Part shown: positions 54,239 through 64,000 of the stretch, piece by piece | Position numbering within the stretch: position 1 is the stretch's first letter | Layout of the letters: the number at the start of each line of letters is the position of its first letter | NCBI GenBank assembly: GCA_017562135.1 | Contig: QEYB01000841.1 | Location: 806,001-870,000 of the forward strand | Origin: Dipylidium caninum | Taxonomy: Eukaryota; Platyhelminthes; Cestoda; Cyclophyllidea; Dipylidiidae | Direction: 5' to 3' | Length of the DNA: 64,000 nucleotides | Notes under the pieces: model-generated | The model's database searches: none | The model's input: the letters and a program-made list of their open reading frames with translations, nothing else | What the model was told of the DNA's origin: nothing | Translations under genes and position numbers: made by a program

Positions 54239-57200
54239 ATGCTTCCCATCGTGTATGAGGATGGGTCCGTAGTTTTCAGGCAGAAGGTGCTTCTATCGTC
54301 ACTCACAAACCAAGCCATACGTATTAAAAATATCCGAAGTAGGAGCAAAAGCCCGGGCGTCACATCTGCCGAAGTGGATTTTCTGAAACTTATAAATGAA
54401 ATTAGCAACGGCGCTGTCGTTAGGATCAACAACACTGGTAGGCAGTTCTTGTAGAATTCGAGTCAAAGGTTGCTCTGTTTTTTTTTTCCCCTGGGACTCT
54501 TGTTGGCGGGGAAGGTTGAATTTACCTGTTCCCCGCAACGGGTTTGGGATACTACCTTGAGCCAATTATTTTGCTCTGCTCCTTCACAAAAAGTCGCCCT
54601 GAATCTCTCTCTACACGGCGTTACTAACAACAACATCGATCCTCTGTCGATGTTATTATGCAGAGTTGGGTCCCATTTCTGAAGAAACTACTCCCGCCAT
54701 CTCCTGCGTCGGCTTTAAAAATCGAGATTAAGAAACGGGGTCTTGCCCCAAAAGGCGGTGGGCATGTCTCTTCACTTCTAAGCCTACTTTATTTTTATCG
54801 CCGGTTCAACTTATAAACCCAGGAAAAGTCTATAGGTAAAGTAGTTTTGTTCTGACTCATTTTCTCCAGAATCCGTGGAGTGGCATGGACGTGTCGTGTT
54901 AGCCCTAGTATCGCTTCGCAATTGATGCGCGGCGCCAAACAATTACTCAACTCATTCCTAAGTGATGTGTACATAAATTTCGATCACCGGAAGGTTTGTG
55001 TGCATTTTCATTTATCCGATGATGTGCTCTTACATCGTCAATTTGATCCTTTGCCGGATTTTCAAAAGTTTGTCTTGTAAAAATATCTTTGTGAGGTGGG
55101 ATTTTCATTTAATCGATATATGATAGTCCAGCTATTTGCCTCACTAAACAACAGGTTAGCTCTAATTTGACATTTTAACACTTCTTTTGAGTTTGTGAAG
55201 GATGGACGGTATTTCTCTTATTAACTGTTTAAAAATTTTTTGGTAAAATTGCCGTCACCGTGTTATTGCTTTGGCCTCTACACAGTCTCTTATCTCGATT
55301 TAGTTTGGATGATGATAATTATCAATAGCGTTACCGTATTCTTATTTTAGACTTTTTAACCGCTTTTATTAATTTTAGCTACTTTTAGGATTGAATGGAA
55401 TAATCGTTTTTATATGTTAAATTTACTGAACCTCACTTGATATGCCTTCTTCAAGCTTACATGGGCAATCCTAAATCCTTTGCAATCGGTTACAACGGCG
55501 CCTTCAAATCAAAATTGCGATTTTCCTGGCCTATTATCAGTGTTTTTTAATATGCCAATTTTTTTAGCACATATGTTCTTTAACATGATAGGGCTTTTGT
55601 TAACGTGACACTTTAATCTCAAGATACTATTTATATAAGCTGCGTTGATAACTATCGCCAATATCATAACTTTTCAGCGAGAAATAGCAGGCGAGAGCGC
55701 AGGCTTCGGTCTGGTTTTATGGGCGGAGACTAAAGAAGGGGTATTTTACACCTCCGAGGTATGCAGCGACTCCGAAGGGTACCCCTAACGATGGCTGTGA
55801 CCCCTATTATTCCATCGGAACTGGGTCTCAAAGGGGCTTCTCGCTTATTGACCAGGTCACTTTCAATTCACTCTTTTTGATGTGCATTAACCGTACTTTT
55901 TCCTCTCAAATAAAGGTGACTTTGCATTTAAACTTGTTTTGTACACTCCTAACGAAACCTTGGTTAGGTTTATACATTCATTTTTATGGTTGGTCGTGTC
56001 ATCCGCCTTCAACTTTTTTGAGTGCCTGCTTACGTTCTCATCTATTTTCATAATGTATGTGCTAAGATATTATTTCATTTCAGAAAGTATGTTCTGTTAC
56101 AATTTTTCATTGTTGTGTTACTTTTATTTCTTGATACTAAAAGCCTCATTTGTGGTAACACTTTCATTATTAATTTATTTTATCGGTTCTAACAATTTTT
56201 ACACGAGTAAGCTCTGTGATACCATTTGGTAACGACTTTGTGGAAGGTCCTTCGCGCAAAAGGCGTGAAAAATCAGGCAACTCAAAAAAGCCTTGCTAGA
56301 TTTTTTCAGTTGTTTTCCTTAAACTTCGCTTTTTTGTGATGTTCACCGAATTAATAACTTATATTTCTCGTTGACAATATCGCGTTGCCCATTCTTAACT
56401 CGCTTTTGATCGTGTCGGACTGCAGAAGCTGCGGTGAAGCGGGTATTTATTTATTAGTACGAACTAATGAAACCGTCAACGCATGTTAAATTTCGCCGCT
56501 TGTCTGTCTCCAGATCTACCTTGGTGGGTGTGTGGACGAGTCGTTGCAGTCGACCGCGCTCTCTCGTTGATGTCCTTCGAGGGAGGTCGCAATGCCAGTC
56601 AAACTCCTCATCTCTGAGCCCACACTGCACACCGTCCAGACCTTCGCCTTTTGCGCAAGGTCATTGGTGTGAGTCCTCTTCCGCTTCGGAAACGTTTCTC
56701 TGCTTCTAGTGAATAATTGTCTTCAAATCCAGTCTTTTGACATATACTCACTTTTCTCTATGTTTGTAACCGCCCTAAATTTAACTAAGCGTCCCTTTTT
56801 ATTTTGTGTGATGTATCGACAAGCCCGCCTCCAATAATTAAGTCAACTCTCAGATTAAACCACCGCAGTCCCCCGTAACAGGCCAAGATTCTGACGATAG
56901 AATTCTACTTTCACAAAACGTTTCGTTAAAGGCATAAAGTCACCACCTTTGCTGAGATATCTGACTGAGAAGACATCTGAAAAAACAGCTTGTTTTCTGT
57001 TTTAAGACTTAGTCTTTCTGATTGCTCCCGGTAAAAACAAGGTAATTCAGAGACATCTCAAAGAAACCTGCTTTGATATTTCTCCGGGTGAATATGGGAA
57101 GAAGTTAAGAAAAGGAAATGGGTCTTTTAAGAAGTGGTGTGGGCGTAACAGAGAGGCAGATTCGATATTTTGACTTATCTTTTCTATTAATATTCTCCCT

Positions 57201-57684
57201 GTCTTCATTCTCGTATGCCGCCTTTTTTTTTTGCACTGAGTCATTTCGTGACAAATCTGAAAGAAATTGGTTCCTCCTTCATTGTCTTCGTTAACAACTA
57301 AAGTAATTACGTTTCAAATAGGTGCGTATCAGAGGTTTAAGTAAAATTCTGGGAATTGACGTCGTGACTGATATTTGGAAAAGTTTCTCTTCTTTTTTCT
57401 CCGAGCTTTTTTTAGTGATTTTCAGACCTCCTGATAATCGACACCGCCCCTGCAATTTGCCTTTTGCCAGGTGACCTTTGACCTCTCCTACGCCCGACAG
57501 AATGCGAGTACACGAGGATGAAGTTGGCGCAGAGAAGAAAGAAGAGGCGAATGCAGAGACGAAGACAGGTCTCCGGAAGGAGGATGTGGGTGAGGACGAC
57601 GAGCCCTCCTCCGAACTGCCCATCCCCCTCGTTGCAACTTGTTTCGGCTCAGGACTGAGGAACATTAACATGTCGGTTAGATGA
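54239..57684 (+). pseudogene. RCL1: RCL1 (RNA 3'-phosphate cyclase-like), frame broken many times
   Basis: RCL1 is a nucleolar protein needed for 18S pre-rRNA cleavage. Exons: 54239-54437, 54469-54835, 54870-54993, 55678-55855, 56514 to about 56650, and about 57473-57684. Exon 1 (IRIKNIRSRSKSPG, NGAVVRINNTG), exon 3 (IRGVAWTCRVSPSIASQL) and the C-terminus (PLVATCFGSGLRNINMS) read cleanly and splice sites are kept. Exon 2 needs frame changes near the T10 run 54478-54487, the G run 54508-54511, 54540-54542, 54559-54563, 54638-54643 and 54760-54762; exon 4 near 55777-55779; exon 5 at its start (56514) and at least twice more. Homology simply continues in another frame each time, and few true stop substitutions are seen. 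The last exon carries a Lys/Glu/Asp-rich insert absent from human. Because introns are retained this is not a processed copy. It is either a young pseudogene or a stretch of unpolished assembly; the six other genes show at most one doubtful frame (COG1), which argues mildly for decay. Confidence 0.8.
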
Positions 57685-59779
57685 ACATTTGCCGTTTTTG
57701 CGATCACTGTGTACATCTTCGTCAGAGTTGCGTCGGTTGTGGACAGTTTTTTCCTCTCGCCAACACTTCATCTAATGTACATAGAAGGAGCCTAAAGTTT
57801 GCTCTTTTCTTACCTACCTGCTAAGAGACAGTCGATTTAAATCAACCTTTTTTCCGGATAGTTGATGTCCAACACCACGGGACTTGTGAGACCTGTAGAT
57901 TTTGGCATTTTGGGTTGATTTTGGTGTAATTCGTGGCATGATTCATGTCCGCTGGTGTCCAGTTGAGGACAGTCTCTCCGAGATACGATTTGTTGCCTTT
58001 GCTGAGTGATTTGGAGATGAGATCGAAACGCGGCAGGATTGTGGCAATAGCGGAAGTTCAGAGGTACTGTCTCTTCGCCGCGACTCCAAGTGTGACCTGC
58101 ATGTGTCAAAAGAGATGTTGTTGCACCTCCTGACAGCCACATATAATGTGTGCGCGACGTTGGGTGAAATTCCTCTGAGTTGTACTACTTTGGAGGACGA
58201 TCCTCTCTCCCTCAAATGAGTTCCTCCTAGTGTTTTTTTAGTCGAGGTGAGGCCATTTTCGCGGTTATTTTACGGTCGTAGAGCTGAGGTAAACCATCAA
58301 GCTATCCACTATTCACTTGTTTTGTCTCAGCCCAGTCCCTCACTTCACTCACCAGAAGAATCACATTAAAATCCCTCTGCCCATCTGCGAAAGACTCTCA
58401 GATCAGAGGGTTGTTCGGCTAGCAGACGTGAAGAAGAGTTGGTGCTGCTACTCGCGGTAAAGCAACAATGTTCGCTCACAGTCTGATGGGTTGCATCTGT
58501 TGTTCTTTTCGGTTCCTCTCCCCTCCCCTTCCTGTCTACAGAACACGATTTGAGAGGTGCAATTGAAGTTGAGTAGAGTGTAAAAACACTGGCGACTGCC
58601 TCTTTCTAAGCTTCGCCGACCATTTTTGCCCTCGTGTAAGGCCCGACGATACATTTTAGGAGATGGTGAAATTCTTCAAACTGCCCGCAAAATCTTTCGC
58701 TCCACTTCGGACCCGAGAGGCAGTCGTCCCACTGGGGCAGACAGAAGGTGGGTCCGACACGCACGAGCAACTCCTCTCCATCCCCCTTCCTCCACCGCTT
58801 CCACGAACTCCCGATCAGCCACTTGCACTCGAGTAGTGCAGCTACGTCGCTAAGGTCTTTTTATTTTTAACTCGATTTGCTCATTTACGTTGTGGCATGA
58901 GATATTTCTGTGAGAAATTCTTCCGCGGACCCAAGACTAGTCGCCGCATAGGGCTCGCTTGAAACAGTCTCGTCACTTTTTTGCATAAGGCACGCGGTGG
59001 TGTGGAAACAATGTTCAAGCAACCCCTCCAAAGAGGCGAAAATCGACTAATTCGATGACGAAAGCCTGTTTTTCTGCTGCTCGGGAATTTACCCCTTCAT
59101 TTGCCTGCATCCTGCATAAACTGGAGGAAGACCAAAGAAGGGGTAACAAGCCACTAAAGCACTTGCGATTTAAGCAAATTCATTCCGCCAGCGTCTACGT
59201 CGGATTCGAATGAGCCAAACGGACTGGAAGGCCTGCTCTGGCCGCTACACGCCCGGAGGTGGGACGAGAAGCAACATATCACAGTCCCGCTTAACTTGGG
59301 ACCCATCTTAGGCGCTGTTTCACGAATACAAGCCGAAAAACCTATTAGATGGTGTAATATTTGCCAATTTCGATGTTCTCGATATAAAGATAGATGAATT
59401 TGTGGAATTTATTAAATGAGTACATTTGTTCGGATGAAAAGGACTTCAGAGTACATGTACAGCGTTTCCCCTTCCCAATTTGGCCGAAATGGTCTTGAGT
59501 TGCTGATTGGCGTCAGGCGACGGGCTGAATGATGAGCGGGGAAGTCCGGCGGCCTCGACCCAAACGGGGGTGGCGTGGCCGTTTCTAGTGCGGCCGAAGC
59601 AGAGGGAAGGACAATCACGGAAGGAAAGAAATTATTTTAAAGCACTCGTCAAATGTTTCCGGTTGGTACGGAGCGGAAAAGGCCACCGATTGTGACAAAC
59701 ATACTTTGGTTAGCTTGTTGACATATTTCCGGACGGCGGGTTGCGATTTCGGTGTCAAAAGATGGTATTCCCCTCCACA

Positions 59780-60750
59780 AGACCCAATGGATGCGGCCTG
59801 TCGCGGCTGCCCCTTCTCCCGCAGTTGAAGGGTGTGAACACAGAGGGTGGAAAAAGGGGAGTTGGTGTATTTGCATTGCTCCGTCTCGACTCCCCGCGTT
59901 GACCTTCTCCTAGCAAAGCAGTCCTCCGAGTGTTTGGTGTAAACACTGCGCTTGGCCGAGCTATTCGCTTTGGATGAGCACCCACGCGGTGAAGGATGCG
60001 CCGTGTAATGTGGGCGGGTAGGAAGGAGTTTGGTGGAAAAAATAGTGAAACAGGCGTTTCGGTTTGGTCTGCCATGAGCCGCAACTGCGAAGAGAGAAAC
60101 ATTCTAACGCGCTCGTTGGTTGGGAGAAATTTCCTTCGTTTCGTTCCAATCGCCAAATTCGCGTGTCGTCGAGGAGTCCCAAGGCAAGGCCACGCGCCTA
60201 GTGTTTATGAAGAGGAGGAAAAATAAGGGGTGACTGTCGAATCCGACACCACCCACGCAACTAATCGTGAATTTCAGTGCGAACTAGGAACTTGCCACCG
60301 TGCTACAACAGTATTAAAACAGCAACAAACAGGAATCCCTTTTATCTTTGTCCACAATTCCGCCGATGCTCTTACGTTGGCCTGACCATTCGTCGATGAA
60401 TTCCGTGTCGGAGACCCTGAAAACGGGCAATGGATATGAGCAGACACTACTTCACAAATATTCGCGTGAGTAGTTCGAGTTCAGCATCGCCCAGCCGGTA
60501 GGCCTGCTTGAGAGTCGTCGACGTTACTCGAACTGCGAGGCGGTGGATTTGTGGAAGCGAACGTTCAAGCATTTTATATCAATCCGCGGATGCATCTCCG
60601 AAGGCCTCATGGGCCTTTCTCGAGGCTGGATGAGCTGCGCTTTGATCCGGTTGGGAACTAATGCTCGAAAAGTCGATGAAACAGGGTGATGTTTCCCCAT
60701 TCGGTTTCGGAGAAAAAATTGAAAGTAAATTTGCTGGGGTACAAATCCCG
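59780..60750 (+). repeat. Unclassified duplicated segment, copy 1
   Basis: Three blocks match 62985-63865 in the same order and orientation: one around atgcggcctgtc, one around gagcacccacgcggtga (59977-59993), and one around gcctcatgggcctttctcga (60605-60624). Spacing between blocks differs by about 100 bp between the copies. No terminal repeats or transposase seen. Confidence 0.7.
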
Positions 60751-60928
60751 AAAAATTCTATAAAATGAGCTAAGAAAGAAATTCTTGAAATTACTAACAC
60801 AAAAGCTCGTTTCATGGTTTCCAACCTCATTCTTTCCAACATCGACCAAAAGAATCCACGGTCTCTCCACGGTCCGATGGAGTGGTTGATTCGCGTCTGG
60901 ACCTTCTGCGCAGTCGAAGCCCGTGTTT

Positions 60929-60952
60929 TGTGTGTGTGTGTGTGGTGTGTGT
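60929..60952 (+). repeat. (TG)n dinucleotide run
   Basis: Interrupted TG repeat directly beyond copy 1 of the duplicated segment. Confidence 0.85.
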
Positions 60953-61493
60953 CTTCCTCCTGCCGAAGAGAACGTGGACAAATCGTCCTCACTTTTGTGG
61001 ATGCGCAATTTTTCACATTATTGGTGAAAACTTTGCAGTCGCATATGCCTTTTAGACAAAAATAGCTTTATTTTTTGGGGTTACTAAACGATACACAACC
61101 CCCTTAATATTGTTGCAATTCTCGGTATATATCTTTTAACTTAAAAATTACTCAGATTTACCTAAAAACACGCGCAATTGCAAAACCACGGTAAATTGGT
61201 TTCAAACCCACGGAAATAGATGTAGGACGACGAAACAACCGGCAGGGCTCATTTGTCACGGCATTATGACAAACACACCACGACCACACAACACTTTAGC
61301 GTGTTTTGGAAATTATCCACATTGACCGTTTCACCTGGTATATACCACCAGCCCGATCGTGTGCGGAAAGTCGTAGATTCCAGGAAAGGCTAGTTGGAAT
61401 GAATAAAAATAAACAATGCACAAAAGTGAACTTCTTATTTTCTGTTTATACTCGGACGCCCGGTTGATAGATTGCGGGCCCACCGGGGGCGTT

Positions 61494-61505
61494 GGGGGGG
61501 GGGGG
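61494..61505 (+). repeat. Poly-G run, 12 bases
   Basis: Uninterrupted G12 in GC-rich sequence. Confidence 0.9.
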
Positions 61506-62984
61506 CGGATGAGCACTGGCTGTGTCGCGTTCCTCCCCAAACACTCAACTCCTGCGCGCACTTTCCCCGTACCAGTGAACAAATAGACAAAATATTGCTG
61601 CCCTGAAGCTACTGCATGACCGACGGGCTCGGCCCAACGGACAGGCGAGTCAAACGCACATTTGCACAGGCCTCCCCTCAGGGAGAGGGGCAAAGCTGAA
61701 GACTGTTGAGTGTTGAGGGGACAAGAGAGGAGGGAGCGTAAACGAAACGCCGCCGTAATTTCTGCTTTAGTCTGCAACCCATCAGCCCGAGACTGGGACC
61801 CAGTCAAATTCTTCGGATTTTGATTTGTCAACAAATGGGCGGTGGACTGCTGACAACACATGGAGGAGTGACCTTCCGTCACTGATTTTGGCGCCTTTCT
61901 CCCGCCTCGAATGAAGTCTGCAGAACTTGTAGACACGTGGCTGAACACGCACAATCCTTTACACCACCGCCAAATTCATGTGGACATGGAGCCGCACAGA
62001 TGAGGTTTTCAATTTAAAGTTTTTCCCTTCATACCTGAAGGTAAGCAACAGATGCAGCGTCGCAGATTGTCAGCCAACATTGCTGCTTTACGACGTCTCG
62101 CGACGCCAACTCTTCCCTACCCTTGCCAGTAAAATATTCCTCCTGTTGTCAGCATGTCGTGAGTCTTTCGCAGAGATTGCGGAGGCAATTTAATGGCACT
62201 TTGCTGATGATGGAAGTGAGCCGACTGGGCCTCACATCCCCCAAAGTAGTTTGACTCGTCCTCCTCCAAAATCACTCAGCAAGGCAACAATAATATCTCA
62301 CAGAGACCGCCTTTAATTGACCACAAAAGGAGCTGGAGTCATCCCACAATTACCACCTAAATATATCCAAATTGCCAAAAACTAGAGGTTCCACGAGTTT
62401 TCAAGGTGTTTGAAGCCAACGGATCCGGAAAAATACTGGTTCACTCGACTCTCTCTGTGAGTGAGTGAGTAAGTAGAAAAGTGGCGAACTATATTCCCCT
62501 GTTTATATTAAAAGAGATGGTGGGGAGGGAAAAAACTGTCCCTAACTCTGAAGGAAGATGGGATCGAATAGAAGCCAGAGGAGGGGGCTTTCGCATACAG
62601 TGATCGCGTAAAGCGCCAAGGTCTATTTAAACCGATAAAGTGAGTTGCAAAAGGGAGGACCGGCAGTTAGGACTGGGAAGAGGCTTTCACTCACGTCTCC
62701 CATTCTGCATTCGTCTAATCCTCCTTCATCATCATCATCTCCTTTTCCATCTTCCTAACCTCCGTCTCTCCAGTACAGCGCTCTTCACCCACTCCAGAGT
62801 GTGGCTCCGTCTACGGTGCAGTGATGGCTGCTGTCGGCCCTACCGCCTCGGGCCAAAGTGATACACGAGGTGATTGAAGTAAAGCGCACACTAGGTGAGT
62901 TGGGGACGGGCGGGGAGTCGGCCACGCCCGCTTGCGACGGCCACAAATGTTGCAGGTTGTTGCGAGCGCCAAAAGCCCTCTAAG

Positions 62985-63865
62985 AGGCCAAATGGACGCG
63001 GCCTATCACAGCTGTCCTCTCCTCTCCCGGTTGACGGATGTGAAACACAACACTGCGCTTGGTCGAGTTATTCACTCTGAACGAGCACCCACGCGGTGAG
63101 GAATGCCCCCGTGTGATGTGGAACGCACATTTTACTTGGCATGTGATCAGCCGCCACTGAGAGAGACGCATTTCACATTGGCTAGATGTCGGTTTTCGAG
63201 AATTTCTTTCTAGCGGGAAGTCTGTTGGAGGCCACCACTTGGTGTTGCTGTAGAGGAGGAGGAGGAGGAGGAGGAGGACGAGGAGGAGGACGAGGAGGAG
63301 GAAGGAGGTTGACTGTGGAATGCGACCCAGCCATTCACAAACTCACGCGATCTTTGCTCCTGATGTGTTAACAAAATCAGTGTGCAAGTAGATAAAGAAG
63401 AGTGTAGACCTCATGCCAAACTTGTGCAGCTGAAGGCGATCGAGTGAACGTGGAAGTAATTGCCGTGATTGCGGTCCGCCCGGGCAACAGTGGCCATGAA
63501 GCATTGGATATGGGAGGCAGTACTTCACGAACTAGTTGTGCGTTTGGATCGGATGCCACAGTCGATCTCACCCCTCCCCTTCGCCAAAACAACAACATGG
63601 GCTGGTAGACCTGCTGAAGGGCCGCCGGAGTTAGTCCAAGTGCGAGAAGGGGATTTGCAGAGCCCATCTCAAGCTTTCATATCATTGGCGACTCCACCTC
63701 CGAACGCCTCATGAGCGTTTCTCGAGGCCTGCTGAGCTGCATTCTGATTCGAGCTGCCGTCATGAACCACCACAGTTTTGCTTAAATTGAGGGGAGTCGC
63801 CATCTGGTTCCGGCGAAAATTAACACCAAATTGGAAACACACACTAAAAACAACAACAACAAAAT
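62985..63865 (+). repeat. Unclassified duplicated segment, copy 2
   Basis: Partner of 59780-60750. Read on the minus strand both copies share an open stretch ending in PASRKAHEAFG (copy 1) or QASRNAHEAFG (copy 2), which hints at a once-coding element. Confidence 0.7.
63253..63305 (+). repeat. (GGA)n microsatellite
   Basis: About 53 bp of GGA units with two GAC interruptions, inside copy 2 of the duplicated segment and absent from copy 1. Confidence 0.9.
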
Positions 63866-64000
63866 TACCAAGAGATATACATTGGAAATTTATTGAAAGT
63901 AAAGTGTCGAATGCTTCGTAGTCCGCGGTCAAATTCTTCGTATGACATTTTTCAATCTTCTCACCGCCAACTTTCAAATTGGATCTCCTGGTCCTGGTCT

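Larger units (their letters stand above)
57685..64000. other. Gene-poor 3' flank with duplicated element
   Basis: No recognisable gene on either strand. GC content rises towards the end and long minus-strand ORFs appear (for example 61331-61954) but have no domain-like content. Holds two copies of an unclassified element, a GGA microsatellite and a G12 run. Confidence 0.6.

Noticed and set aside
55939..56232. 97-codon hydrophobic ORF that looks like a multi-pass membrane protein
   Set aside because: Lies in T-rich intron sequence of the RCL1 locus; T-rich DNA gives Phe/Leu/Ile-rich frames by composition alone.
61331..61954. 207-codon minus-strand ORF
   Set aside because: Crosses a G12 run and reads as low-complexity, non-protein-like sequence; no family recognised.

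Overview
This is eukaryotic DNA with multi-exon, spliced genes and no bacterial-style operons. Seven protein-coding loci can be supported by reading exons against remembered human family members and checking splice sites and intron phase. The intron sizes are strikingly bimodal: many are 30-45 bp, others are up to 8.9 kb. Together with the moderately low-GC intergenic DNA and the gene content, this suggests a flatworm, most likely a tapeworm (cestode). The organism is an inference; no database search was possible.

Layout: (1) 1-16302 (+), the 3' half of an NMDA receptor GluN1 gene, with an 8.9 kb intron holding a GC-rich island at about 6.0-8.75 kb. (2) 17970-24802 (+), a complete 13-exon malic enzyme of the mitochondrial ME2 type. 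(3) 27044-30310 (+), a CCAR1-like transcription and splicing co-regulator with a SAP domain. (4) 31712-39033 (+), the spindle-checkpoint kinase BUB1; the kinase part is secure, the N-terminus unresolved. (5) 41730-50818 (+), COG1 of the Golgi tethering complex. (6) 51520-52811 (-), the axonemal coiled-coil protein CCDC113 (CFAP263), convergent with COG1. (7) 54239-57684 (+), an RCL1 (18S rRNA processing) locus whose reading frame is broken many times. The last 6.3 kb (57.7-64 kb) holds no recognisable gene but contains a diverged segmental duplication and simple repeats.

The genes are unrelated housekeeping and neuronal genes, so the neighbourhood implies no shared pathway. I saw no convincing new biological system. 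The points most worth a second look are the multiply frameshifted RCL1 locus, the ultra-short intron class with a 20-bp microexon in COG1, the mitochondrial malic enzyme that lacks the usual NADP-selecting residues, the enlarged M1-M2 linker of the GluN1 subunit, and the unclassified duplication at 59.8-63.9 kb.
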